Part shown: positions 33,174 through 41,479 of the stretch, piece by piece
How the letters are laid out: each line of letters opens with the position of its first letter
Numbering within the stretch: the stretch's first letter is position 1
NCBI GenBank assembly: GCA_964242215.1
Contig: CAXTCJ010000016.1
Coordinates: forward strand, 3,907-67,906
Reading direction: 5' to 3'
Length of the DNA: 64,000 bases
From: LMUY01 sp964242215
GTDB lineage: Bacteria; Pseudomonadota; Alphaproteobacteria; Acetobacterales; Acetobacteraceae
Translations under genes and position numbers: made by a program
Notes under the pieces: generated by a model
Told to the model about the DNA's origin: nothing
What the model saw: only the letters and a program-made list of their open reading frames with translations
The model's database searches: none

Positions 33174-33944
33174 CTACCGACCGGTGAACTCCGGCAGCCG
33201 GCGCTCCGCCATCGCCTTCACACCTTCCTTGAAGTCTTCCGTGGCGAGCTGCTTCTGCTGTTCGGCCAGCTCGTGGCTGGTGGCGGCCTCGACCGCGTCG
33301 GCCAGTCCCTTGCGCAGGGTCGCGCGCGTCGATTGCACGGCGAGCGGAGCGGACTGGGCGATCTCGGTCGCCAGCGCCACTGCAACGTCCCGCAAGCCCT
33401 CCGCAGGCGCCAGGACGTCTACCAGGCCGAGGGCGTGCGCTTCCGTGCCGGTGATGCGGCGGCCCGTGTAGAACAGCAACGCTGCCTGTTGCGGGCCGAT
33501 CACCCGCGGCAGGGTGACGCTGAGGCCAAACCCGGGATGGAAACCCAGCCGGTTGAAGTTCACGGTGAAGCGGGACTCTTCGGAAGCGACGCGGAAATCG
33601 GCGACCATCGCGACGCCCATGCCGCCGCCCACGGCAGCACCCTGCACGGCGGCGACGATCGGCAGCTCGCAGCGGAACAGCCGAACGGCCTGCTTGTACA
33701 GATGATCGGAGCCGCGATCTTGCGACGGACCGACGGTGTCGCTGGCAGGGCGGCTGAAGTTGGCACCGGCGCAGAAATTCTTGCCGGCCGCGCACAGCAC
33801 GATCGCGCGCATGCCGGCCGCGACGAACGCGTCGAAGGCGTCGCCTAAGTCACCGATCAACTCCTTGTCGAAGAAGTTGTTGGGCGGCCGGTTCATCTCG
33901 GCAATGCCGACATGGCCGATCGTGCTGCTGATAACGTCGCTCAT
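33174..33944 (-). CDS. Crotonase-fold protein lacking both catalytic glutamates
   Basis: The 256-residue crotonase family member has the oxyanion-hole segments FCAGANFS and GAAVGGGMGVAMVADF. The two hydratase Glu positions are Gly (GGGMGVA) and Asn (RFTVNFNRLGF). It is unlikely to hydrate enoyl-CoA. Ring-cleaving hydrolase, isomerase or lyase roles are known for similar proteins in aromatic and alicyclic acid degradation. It overlaps the acyl-CoA dehydrogenase by four bases (ATGA) and is the last gene of the large leftward operon. Confidence 0.87.
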   Translation of the reverse strand: MSDVISSTIGHVGIAEMNRPPNNFFDKELIGDLGDAFDAFVAAGMRAIVLCAAGKNFCAGANFSRPASDTVGPSQDRGSDHLYKQAVRLFRCELPIVAAVQGAAVGGGMGVAMVADFRVASEESRFTVNFNRLGFHPGFGLSVTLPRVIGPQQAALLFYTGRRITGTEAHALGLVDVLAPAEGLRDVAVALATEIAQSAPLAVQSTRATLRKGLADAVEAATSHELAEQQKQLATEDFKEGVKAMAERRLPEFTGR

Positions 33945-35101
33945 CGTAGGCCTAGCCCCCGTGCAATCATGCCTCGCAAAATCTCCCGCGTGCCGCCGCG
34001 TAGCGAGAAGGACGGCGCGGTCAGGATCAGTTGGGCGAGCACCGCCGTCAGCGAGTCGTCCGACGCCTCTTCCGGCTCCACCTCCAGCAGCAGGCGTACG
34101 ATCTCGGCAGTCTCCTGCTCCAGCACGTTGCCCAGATCCTTGACGAGGGACGCCTGCAACGCCGGGTCCTCACCGGCTTGCAACATACCGGCGACGGAGC
34201 GCGACAGGTGGCGCAGCGCCATGATGTGGCTGGTCAGCCGGCCGATCGCGATCGCGGCGCGCTCCGGCGCGTCGGGGCCGAGTGCGCGGACCGTTTCCGT
34301 CAGCAGGGTGAAGGCGGACAGGAAACGGTCGGGGCCGCTGCGCTCGAACGCCAGCTCGCGGGTGACCTGCTTCCAACCGTCGCCTTCCTGACCCAACACG
34401 GCGTCCTCGGGCAGCAGCAGGTCCTCGATCGCCACCTCGTTGAAATGATGCTCGCCGCGCATGTCGATGATCGGGCGCACGGTCATGCCGGATTGGCGCG
34501 CCTTGGTCATGTCCACCAAGAATTGGCTGGAGCCGGCGTGGCGGTCGTCCGTCTTGTCGCCGGTTCGGCAGAACAGGATCATGTAGTCGGCCTCGTGCGC
34601 GCCGGAGGTCCAGACTTTGGTGCCGTTCACCAGCCAGCCGCCTTGGACCTGGCGGGCGCGGGTCCGGGCGGCGGCCAGGTCGGAGCCGGAATCGGGCTCG
34701 CTCATGCCGATGCAGAACGAGCACTCTCCCGCGGCGATGCGGGGCAGGATCGCCTGACGCTGCGCCTCGGTGCCGTTGCGCAGGATGTTGGGGCCGCTCT
34801 GGCGGTCGGCGACCCAGTGGTAACCAACGGGGGCGCCGGCGGCCAGCATCTCCTCCAACACCACGTAGCGCTCCAGCGCCGTGCGTTCGTGGCCGCCATA
34901 CATCTTGGGCCACGTCATGCCGATCCAGCCCTTGCGGCCCATGGTCTGGCTGAACGCGCGGTCGCGCCCGCTCCAGGATGCGGCGCGTTGCTGCGGGGTG
35001 CGGTCCCGCAATTCCTCGGCAAGGAAGGCGCGAACCTCGCCCCGCAATGCCTCGGTGGCGTCCGAGAGGGCGGGTGGGGCGGCGAAGGCGAGTGCTTGCA
35101 T
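33941..35101 (-). CDS. Acyl-CoA dehydrogenase
   Basis: The 386-residue flavoenzyme has the usual helix–sheet–helix layout. GYHWVADRQSGPNIL is followed by the FAD-binding CIGMSEPDSGSDLA and GTKVWTSGAHEADY, and a C-terminal LRGGTREILRGMIARGLGLR. It would introduce an alpha,beta double bond into an acyl-CoA. ATG 35101 has AAGGAGG well placed. With the second, shorter acyl-CoA dehydrogenase (37196–38203) it may form a heteromeric enzyme, as known for ring-substrate dehydrogenases. Confidence 0.92.
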   Translation of the reverse strand: MQALAFAAPPALSDATEALRGEVRAFLAEELRDRTPQQRAASWSGRDRAFSQTMGRKGWIGMTWPKMYGGHERTALERYVVLEEMLAAGAPVGYHWVADRQSGPNILRNGTEAQRQAILPRIAAGECSFCIGMSEPDSGSDLAAARTRARQVQGGWLVNGTKVWTSGAHEADYMILFCRTGDKTDDRHAGSSQFLVDMTKARQSGMTVRPIIDMRGEHHFNEVAIEDLLLPEDAVLGQEGDGWKQVTRELAFERSGPDRFLSAFTLLTETVRALGPDAPERAAIAIGRLTSHIMALRHLSRSVAGMLQAGEDPALQASLVKDLGNVLEQETAEIVRLLLEVEPEEASDDSLTAVLAQLILTAPSFSLRGGTREILRGMIARGLGLR

Positions 35102-35103
35102 GG

Positions 35104-37194
35104 TCACGATCCTCCTTCGGGCCGAAGCGTCAGCAGCGCGTCGGCGATGGTGCAGCCCAGCCCGGCGGCGTGCACGATCACGGGGTTCAACTCGAGCTCC
35201 ATGATCCGGTCGCTGGCCGCGGCGAAGGCCGACATCTGGGCAATCAAGCGGGCCAAAGCTGGCGCATCGGCCACGGGCCGGCCGCGGAAGCCGTGCAGCA
35301 GCGGAGCGCACCGCAATGCGTCCAACATGGCGGCCGCCTCGGCCTCGTCAACGGGGGCGACCCGGTGGGCGACGTCGCGCAGCAACTCGGCCTGCGTGCC
35401 GCCCGCGCCGACCGTCAGCACGGGGCCGGCGACGGGATCGCGAACGATGCCGATGATCCACTCGGTGCCTTTGACGGCCATCGGCTCCAGCAACACGCCC
35501 TCGATCCGTGCGGCGGGCGCGTGGCGACGTGCGGCGTCCAGCACCGCGGCATGGGCGGCGTGCAATGTGTCGCGATCGGTGATGCCCAGGCGCACACCGT
35601 CCACCTCCGTCTTATGGACGATGTCGGGCGACTGGATCTTCAGCGCCAACGGAAAGCCCACCGCGGCGGCCGCCGTGTCTAGCCCAGCCGCATTCGTCAC
35701 CAGGCGGAACGGGGCAGTGGCGATACCGCACTGCGCCAGCAAGGTCTTGACCGCGTACTCGGATATCGGACCGTCGGGCAGGCGCGCCGGCGGCGGAGGC
35801 GGCAAGCGCGCCGGCGGCACCGGCTGTGCCAACGCTCGGGCCGCGGCGCCGAGCAGGGTCATGGACGGCAGCACGACCGCGCCCGCCTCGGTGATCGTCT
35901 TGCGCCCCAGGTCGGAGGGAAGCGTGTAGCTGTAGATCAGCACCGGCTTGCGGCGCCGGGCGATCAGGGCGCGTAGATCTGCCGCGTCCAGCGTGACCCG
36001 GGCCGGGTTGGCCAGTGATGTCACGATCGCCACCATGTCGACCGCCGGGTCGTCCATCAGCAGCTCGGTGGCGCGCAACGTGCCGCCGCCATGTGCACCC
36101 TGCGCCGTCAGGTCGACCGGATTGCGGGCGGAGCCGTAGGACGGAATGAACGAACGGATCGCCGCCTGCGATGCCTCTGACAGCTCCGGCACGTCCAGTC
36201 CGGCCAGGCTGAGCGCGTCCGCCGCAAGCGCTCCGGCGCCGCCGGAGACAGTGAGGATCGCGACCCGGTTGCCCTCGGCGCGCGGGTTGGTCATCAGCGC
36301 GCCCATTACCGCCAGCGCTTCGTCCAGATCGGCCGCGACCGTGATGCCGTGACGGCGGAACATCGCGTCGTAGCCGGCATCCCAGCCGGCGAGGGCGGCG
36401 GTGTGGGACGCCGCCGCCATCTGGCCCGCGGCTGACCGGCCGATCTTGATCGCGACCACCGGCTTGCCCGCGGCGACGGCAGCTTCGGCGGCGGCGCGAA
36501 AGCCCGCCGGGTCCCGGATGGTCTCCACGAACATCAGCACACCGCCGGTGTCGGCGTCGCCCGCCGCATGCTGCAGGAAGTCGGCAACCGTCAAGTCAGC
36601 CTCGTTCCCGGTGCTGACGACGGAGGAGAAGGCCAGTCCTAAGGCACGGCCGCGGTTGAACAGGGCGAAGCCCATGCCGCCGCTTTGCGCCACCACCGCG
36701 ACCCGGCGTGTCGTGGCGACGGGCATGTCGTGGGCCAGGCCGTCCACGGCGGGGCTGAAGGTTGCGGTGACGCGCGCCGGCTCGTTGTAGAAGCCTTCGG
36801 CATTGGGCCCGCAGACGCGCATGCCGCTGGACCGGGCAAACGCCGCGATCTTGTCCTGCAGGTCGGGCGGTGCCGCGTCGTCCTCGGCGAACCCGGAGGA
36901 GATGATGACGGCGTGGCGCACCCCGGCGGCCGCGCAGTCCTCCAGCGCGGGCAGCACGGCGCCGGCCGGGATCGCCACCAGCGCCAGGTCCACCGCCTCG
37001 CCGATCGCGGCGGCGCTGGGGTAGCAGCGCAGGCCGTCAATCTCGCCGTAGCTGGGATTGATCGGGTAGATCGCGCCCGGGTAGCCGTTCTTTTGCAGCA
37101 GATGCAGCAATGCGCCGCGGATCTTGGTGCTGTCCGGCGAGGCGCCCACGATCGCGACGGAGCGCGGGTTGAAGAAGCTGTGCAGGCCGGTCAT
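35104..37194 (-). CDS. Acyl-CoA synthetase, NDP-forming (acetate–CoA ligase family)
   Basis: The 696-residue fusion has a CoA-binding domain (FFNPRSVAIVGASPD), a succinyl-CoA-ligase-like middle (VAVVAQSGGMGFALFNRG, VSTGNEADLTVADFL) and an ATP-grasp domain (ISEYAVKTLLAQCGI … LKIQSPDIVHKTEVDGV). It would activate a carboxylic acid to its CoA thioester at the cost of a nucleoside triphosphate. The start is one base after the preceding stop, and its end is two bases before the next ATG. The position among two acyl-CoA dehydrogenases and a LIV-type importer suggests that it activates the imported acid. Confidence 0.9.
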   Translation of the reverse strand: MTGLHSFFNPRSVAIVGASPDSTKIRGALLHLLQKNGYPGAIYPINPSYGEIDGLRCYPSAAAIGEAVDLALVAIPAGAVLPALEDCAAAGVRHAVIISSGFAEDDAAPPDLQDKIAAFARSSGMRVCGPNAEGFYNEPARVTATFSPAVDGLAHDMPVATTRRVAVVAQSGGMGFALFNRGRALGLAFSSVVSTGNEADLTVADFLQHAAGDADTGGVLMFVETIRDPAGFRAAAEAAVAAGKPVVAIKIGRSAAGQMAAASHTAALAGWDAGYDAMFRRHGITVAADLDEALAVMGALMTNPRAEGNRVAILTVSGGAGALAADALSLAGLDVPELSEASQAAIRSFIPSYGSARNPVDLTAQGAHGGGTLRATELLMDDPAVDMVAIVTSLANPARVTLDAADLRALIARRRKPVLIYSYTLPSDLGRKTITEAGAVVLPSMTLLGAAARALAQPVPPARLPPPPPARLPDGPISEYAVKTLLAQCGIATAPFRLVTNAAGLDTAAAAVGFPLALKIQSPDIVHKTEVDGVRLGITDRDTLHAAHAAVLDAARRHAPAARIEGVLLEPMAVKGTEWIIGIVRDPVAGPVLTVGAGGTQAELLRDVAHRVAPVDEAEAAAMLDALRCAPLLHGFRGRPVADAPALARLIAQMSAFAAASDRIMELELNPVIVHAAGLGCTIADALLTLRPEGGS

Positions 37195-37195
37195 G

Positions 37196-38203
37196 TCAGG
37201 CGGCCGCCGTGATCGTCGGCCATAGCCCATCCGCGCCGGCCCGAAGTGCCGCGCGGCCGACCAGGGCGTTCCACTCTGCCTCATTGCCGAACTCGTCGCG
37301 CCAGGACCAGAGGCGCCGGGTGAGCGGATGCAGCTCGTATTCCTGGGTGAAGCCGATTGCGCCGTGCACCTGGTGGGCGATGCCGGCAGCGATCGAGGCT
37401 GCCTCGCCCGCCCGCGCCTTGGCGGCGCCGATCACCAACGGGTCCAGCGTGCCGCCCAGCGCCTCGGCGGCCATGTCTGCGGCCGCGCCGGCGGCGACGC
37501 ACTGGCCGGCCAGGATGGCCATGGATTGCTGAATCGCCTGGAACTTGCCGATCGGGCGGCCGAACTGCACCCGCGTCTGCACGTAGGCCACGCATACGTC
37601 CAGGATCCGCGTCAGCGCCCCGGCGATCTGCACCGTGCGTACCGCGGCGCCCGCTTCACGCAGCGAGACGGGGCACGCCATCGCCTCCACCGCCGCATCG
37701 AACACCAGGTCGTCCCGCGGCTCGCCGGCGACGTTCGTGCCGTGGGTCGCGGTGAACCCCTCGGCCGGCACGCAGGCCACATGCCCGTCGACGACCACCG
37801 CGACGGCCCGCGCATCGCGGCCCCACGGCACGCGGCGTGCGGTGCCGGACAGCCGGCCACCTACCAGCCTGAGCGTGTCGTTGCGCCGCACCGGGGTGAG
37901 GGTGAGCGGCCCGGGTGGGACGGCCAGACCGGCCTGGGCGAGCAGCCAGCCGGCCAGCATTGTCTCGGCGAGCGGGATCGGTGCGGCGTGGGCGGCGGCG
38001 ATGCGGACCAGCCCCATCGCTTCCGCTGGGCTCGCGCCGAAGCCGCCGGCCGATTCCGGCAGCAGGGCGGCGGTGAAGCCGGCGTCTTCCACGGCGTCCC
38101 ACAGCGCTTGCGGCCAAACGCCACTTTCGGCGGACTTGATCGTGTCCTTGCCGGAATGCGCTGCAAACAGGCGCTCCGCACTATCGGTCAGTTGGTCGCT
38201 CAT
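37196..38203 (-). CDS. Acyl-CoA dehydrogenase, short form
   Basis: This 335-residue acyl-CoA dehydrogenase homologue is shorter and more divergent than its neighbour. The C-terminal helical domain is clear (YVQTRVQFGRPIGKFQAIQQ, in part; AIGFTQEYELHPLTRRLW). The FAD-binding middle domain is reduced. Divergent short forms often pair with a full-length subunit to make alpha2beta2 dehydrogenases for bulky acyl-CoAs. ATG 38203 has AAGGAGG. It lies between the SDR and the acyl-CoA synthetase in the same operon. Confidence 0.88.
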   Translation of the reverse strand: MSDQLTDSAERLFAAHSGKDTIKSAESGVWPQALWDAVEDAGFTAALLPESAGGFGASPAEAMGLVRIAAAHAAPIPLAETMLAGWLLAQAGLAVPPGPLTLTPVRRNDTLRLVGGRLSGTARRVPWGRDARAVAVVVDGHVACVPAEGFTATHGTNVAGEPRDDLVFDAAVEAMACPVSLREAGAAVRTVQIAGALTRILDVCVAYVQTRVQFGRPIGKFQAIQQSMAILAGQCVAAGAAADMAAEALGGTLDPLVIGAAKARAGEAASIAAGIAHQVHGAIGFTQEYELHPLTRRLWSWRDEFGNEAEWNALVGRAALRAGADGLWPTITAAA

Positions 38204-38216
38204 CGTCCCCTCCTTG

Positions 38217-39065
38217 TCATCGCCGTCCTCGCAGGCCGTCCCACCATTCGTCGTTGAATCCCAGCAGAGCGGCAGTGTCGCTTTGTGCCGCCCCGGACAG
38301 CCATCGCTTGCCGCCGTCTACCACCATGCAATCACCCGACACGTAGGACGCGAGGTCGGACAGCAGGAACGCGCAGGCATTGGCCAGCTCGACATGCGCG
38401 CCGACGCGGGCGAGCGGGATGGTATCCTCCGGGGTAGGCTTGACGAGCCCAGGCGGCGCCAGGCCGGCCGCTGCACCGGGCGTCGGAAATGCCCCCGGCG
38501 CAACGGCGTTGAGCCGGATGCCGTGCCGCCCCCATTCGACGGCCAGGCTGCGCGTCATCGCCAGCACGCCCGCCTTCGCCATGGCGGAGGGAACCGTGAA
38601 CGCAGCGCCGCCCAGGGCGGACAAAGTCAGGATCGAGAGCACCGTACCGGCCCGCCCGTCCGCAATCCAACGCCGGCCGCAGCCCAGCGTGCAATAGGCG
38701 GAGCCGTGCAGCACCACGCCCAGCACCGCATCCACCGCGCGGGGCGACAGCCGGTGGCTCTGCGCCAGGAAGTTGCCGGCGGCGTTGTTGACCAGGGCGT
38801 CGAGCGGCCGGTCGCGCCAGATCGTGTCCAGCATGGCCTCCACCTGCCCCGCATCGCGCAGGTCGCAGCCGATCGTGTCCACCTGCGCCCCCGGATGGCT
38901 GGCGCGCATGGCGGCCGCCGTCTCCTCCAGCACGGGCACGCGGCGGCCGCAGATCACCAGGGCGGCGCCGAGCCCGAGCACGTGCTCACCCAGGGCGCGG
39001 CCCAGCCCGGTGCCGCCGCCGGTGATCAGGATGCGCTTGCCAGCCAGCAGATCAGGCGTGAACAT
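38217..39065 (-). CDS. SDR-family oxidoreductase, 2,4-dienoyl-CoA reductase-like
   Basis: The 282-residue short-chain dehydrogenase has the NADP site ITGGGTGLGRAL and NNAAGNF. The usual YxxxK reads SAMAKAGV, with Ser in place of Tyr. That replacement is typical of the dienoyl-CoA reductase branch. The C-terminus contains CMVVDGGKRWL. It would reduce or dehydrogenate a CoA-bound intermediate in the cytoplasm. It overlaps the livF-like gene by 14 bases in another frame, so it is tightly coupled to the transporter genes. Confidence 0.85.
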   Translation of the reverse strand: MFTPDLLAGKRILITGGGTGLGRALGEHVLGLGAALVICGRRVPVLEETAAAMRASHPGAQVDTIGCDLRDAGQVEAMLDTIWRDRPLDALVNNAAGNFLAQSHRLSPRAVDAVLGVVLHGSAYCTLGCGRRWIADGRAGTVLSILTLSALGGAAFTVPSAMAKAGVLAMTRSLAVEWGRHGIRLNAVAPGAFPTPGAAAGLAPPGLVKPTPEDTIPLARVGAHVELANACAFLLSDLASYVSGDCMVVDGGKRWLSGAAQSDTAALLGFNDEWWDGLRGRR

Positions 39066-39774
39066 TCGCGGCCCCCAATCCGAAATAGGCTCGGCGTAGA
39101 CCGTCGTCGGCCTGCATCTCGGCCGGGGTGCCGCCGAAGCGGATACGGCCGCTCTCCAGCGTGAAGCCGCGATCGCCCAATTCGAGGAACTTCACGTTCT
39201 GCTCGGCGATCAGCATCGACAACCCGGCGGCGCGGCTGGCGGCGAGCGAACGCAGCACGGTCGACACCATCAGCGGCGACAACCCGGCCGATGGCTCGTC
39301 CATCACCAGAAGCTTGGGGCAGGCGGCGAGGGCCTTGGCGATGCCGAGCATCTTGCGCTGCCCACCCGACAGGCTCGAACCGAGCTGGCGCCGCTTGTCC
39401 TTCAACACGGGAAACAGGTCGAACAGTTCTGCCGCCCGCGCCCGCGCCTTCGCCGCAGGTACGAACAGCCCGCCCAGGTCGATGTTGTCCGCGACCGAGA
39501 GGCCGGGGAACACGCCCAGCTCCGACATGTAGCTCATGCCCAGGCGGACCCGGGCGCGGGTGGGCAGATGGGCGACGTTTTCGCCGCAGAACAGGATCTT
39601 GCCGCCACGCGCCGGCAGCAATCCGTGCAGGCATTTCAGCAGCGTCGTCTTGCCGGCGCCGTTCGGGCCCAACAGCACCACCGTCTCGCTCTCGCCGACG
39701 TCGAGATCGACGCCCCAGAGGACTTGGATGTTGCCGTAGCCAGCCTCGAGCCCAACGGTCTGCAACAGGCTCAT
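39052..39774 (-). CDS. livF: Branched-chain-type ABC transporter ATP-binding protein (LivF-like)
   Basis: The 240-residue ATPase has Walker A GPNGAGKTT, signature SLSGGQRKML, Walker B LLVMDEPSAGLSP and the switch region IAEQNVKF. The short length and the AYFG ending match LivF. It powers uptake together with LivG, LivH, LivM and the binding protein encoded directly upstream. ATG 39774 overlaps the livG stop (ATGA). The substrate is probably an organic acid rather than leucine, judged from the operon. Confidence 0.92.
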   Translation of the reverse strand: MSLLQTVGLEAGYGNIQVLWGVDLDVGESETVVLLGPNGAGKTTLLKCLHGLLPARGGKILFCGENVAHLPTRARVRLGMSYMSELGVFPGLSVADNIDLGGLFVPAAKARARAAELFDLFPVLKDKRRQLGSSLSGGQRKMLGIAKALAACPKLLVMDEPSAGLSPLMVSTVLRSLAASRAAGLSMLIAEQNVKFLELGDRGFTLESGRIRFGGTPAEMQADDGLRRAYFGLGAANVHA

Positions 39775-40481
39775 GGGACCGGCTCCGGCGCACCCAGGAA
39801 GACCTCGACCACGGCCTTGTCCCGCGTGGCATCGCGCATCTGGCCGCCGAAGATCTGCCGGCCGGCATTCATCACCACGACGCGGTGGGTGATGCGGTCG
39901 ATGAAGCTCATCAGGTGCTCCACCACCACCAGGCCCATGCCGTCCTCGGCCAGCGCGATGAGCCGTGACGCGACACGGTTGAGCTCCGCCGGATGCAGGC
40001 CGCATGCCAGTTCGTCGACCAGGAGCAGGCGTGGCCGGGTCACCAGGGCGCGGGCCAGGTCCAGCATCTTCTGGCTCACGCTGTTTAGTTCACCGGCGGG
40101 GCGGTTGGCGTGCTGGTCCAACTCCACGCTGGCGAGGATCGCATCCAGGTCGGCGCCAGCGCCGTGCGCGACCTCCAGGTTCTGCCGCACCGTCAGCGAC
40201 GCGAAGGGTTTCGGCACCTGGAACGTGCGGTTCACCCCCGCTGCGGCCCGGCGGTGGGCGGCCACGCCGATCAGCGAGCGGCCGCCCAATTGGATGTCGC
40301 CTTCGTCCGGGGCCAGCAGCCCGCTGACGACGTTGATCAGCGTCGTCTTGCCGGAGCCGTTGGGACCGATCAACCCGACGATCTCGCCCGCCGCCACAGT
40401 AAGATCGATGCCGTCGAGCGCGGTGAAGCCGCCGAAGCGCTTCACCACGCCGGTCACGTGCAGGAGGGGCGTTTCAAGCAT
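39771..40481 (-). CDS. livG: Branched-chain-type ABC transporter ATP-binding protein (LivG-like)
   Basis: The roughly 236-residue ATPase has Walker A GPNGSGKTT, Walker B LLLVDELACGLHP and H-loop VVEHLMSF. The signature motif, normally LSGGQ, reads LNSVSQKML. It keeps the polar character but loses the Gly pair, so ATP hydrolysis at that half-site may be altered. This signature is also seen in some LivG-type proteins. A GTG two codons upstream (40487) is an alternative start. It overlaps livM by 8 bases. Confidence 0.9.
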   Translation of the reverse strand: MLETPLLHVTGVVKRFGGFTALDGIDLTVAAGEIVGLIGPNGSGKTTLINVVSGLLAPDEGDIQLGGRSLIGVAAHRRAAAGVNRTFQVPKPFASLTVRQNLEVAHGAGADLDAILASVELDQHANRPAGELNSVSQKMLDLARALVTRPRLLLVDELACGLHPAELNRVASRLIALAEDGMGLVVVEHLMSFIDRITHRVVVMNAGRQIFGGQMRDATRDKAVVEVFLGAPEPVP

Positions 40482-41403
40482 GGGCACGGTGCCACCGCTT
40501 GGGGATGGCGGCGAGCCCCTCGGGGAAGAACAGCACCAGCGCCATGATCAGCAGCCCGTATGCTAGCTGAAAATACTGCGGCGCCGAGACGCCGATGGCG
40601 TTGTAGGTGCCGTACAGCACAAGCACGCCGATCACCGGTCCGATCAGCGTCCCGGCCCCGCCGAACAGGGTGAAGACGATGGCGAAGATGCTGAAGTTGA
40701 AGTCGAACACCGCGTCCGGGAAGAACGTGGCGGCGCGCCACGCGAACACCGCCCCGATCAGCCCGGCGATCACCGCGCTCAACAGCCAGACGATCAGGCG
40801 GCCGCGCACCACGTCGATCCCCGCCATGCCCGCCGAGACCGGGTTGTCCCGCGCCGCCCGCAGGCGCAAGCCGAACCGGGTGTGCCGCAGCGTGGCGACC
40901 AACCCCATGGTGAGCGCCAGGATGCCGAGCGCCAGGCCGTAGGTCAGCCCCGGCCGATAGCCGGCGTCGAGCCGCACGCCATATGGGCCGCCGGTGAGGT
41001 CGCTCAGATCGGGGTTGGCGATCAGGTGCCGCAAGGCCTCGGCTGCGGCCAGGCTCGCCAGGCCGAAATACGCGCCCTGCAGCCGCAGCAACGGCGCCAA
41101 TACCAAGGCGACCAGCAGCGCCGCCACACCGCCCGCCGCCACGGCGACCAGAGGCGGCGCCAGCCCGTGCATGACCGTCAGCGCGAACCCGTACGCCCCG
41201 GCGCCGAAGAACCCGACATAGCCGAACGGCAGGTAGCCGGAGAACCCGTAGGTGAGGTTCAGCCCCTGCGCCAGCACCAGGAACACGACGAAGTTCAGCA
41301 GCAGGAGTTGGTTGTCGTACAGCGAAGGCAGCGCCGCAAACAGCAGCACCGGCAGCATGCCGACGGCCAGGTCTCGCAGCAGCGCTGTGGTGCCCCGGCT
41401 CAT
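40474..41403 (-). CDS. livM: Branched-chain-type ABC transporter permease (LivM-like)
   Basis: The 309-residue inner-membrane protein has about nine hydrophobic helices. LivM marks are LNLTYGFSGYLPFGYVGFFGAGAYG, in part, and the cytoplasmic coupling loop RFGLRLRAARDNPVSAGMAGIDV. It also has GGAGTLIGPVIG. It forms the translocation channel with LivH. It is separated from livH by 75 bases that hold two palindromes. Confidence 0.92.
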   Translation of the reverse strand: MSRGTTALLRDLAVGMLPVLLFAALPSLYDNQLLLLNFVVFLVLAQGLNLTYGFSGYLPFGYVGFFGAGAYGFALTVMHGLAPPLVAVAAGGVAALLVALVLAPLLRLQGAYFGLASLAAAEALRHLIANPDLSDLTGGPYGVRLDAGYRPGLTYGLALGILALTMGLVATLRHTRFGLRLRAARDNPVSAGMAGIDVVRGRLIVWLLSAVIAGLIGAVFAWRAATFFPDAVFDFNFSIFAIVFTLFGGAGTLIGPVIGVLVLYGTYNAIGVSAPQYFQLAYGLLIMALVLFFPEGLAAIPKRWHRAHA

Positions 41404-41420
41404 CGACGCACCAACTGTGG

Positions 41421-41479
41421 GGTGGGCTGCTCGCAGCCCACCACTGTTCGGCAGAGGGTGGGCTGCAAGCAGCCCACCC
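41421..41479. repeat. Two tandem palindromes between livM and livH
   Basis: GGTGGGCTGC-TC-GCAGCCCACC (41421–41442) is followed by GGGTGGGCTGC-AA-GCAGCCCACCC (41456–41479). They share the same arms and differ only in the loop. Each can form a 10–11 bp GC-rich hairpin in the operon mRNA. There is no T-run, so they are not simple terminators. They resemble dispersed REP-like elements and may stabilise or partition the transcript. Confidence 0.8.

Noticed and set aside
41421..41479. livM–livH palindromes as an intrinsic terminator
   Set aside because: They lie inside an otherwise continuous operon and have no T-run. A REP-like element fits better.
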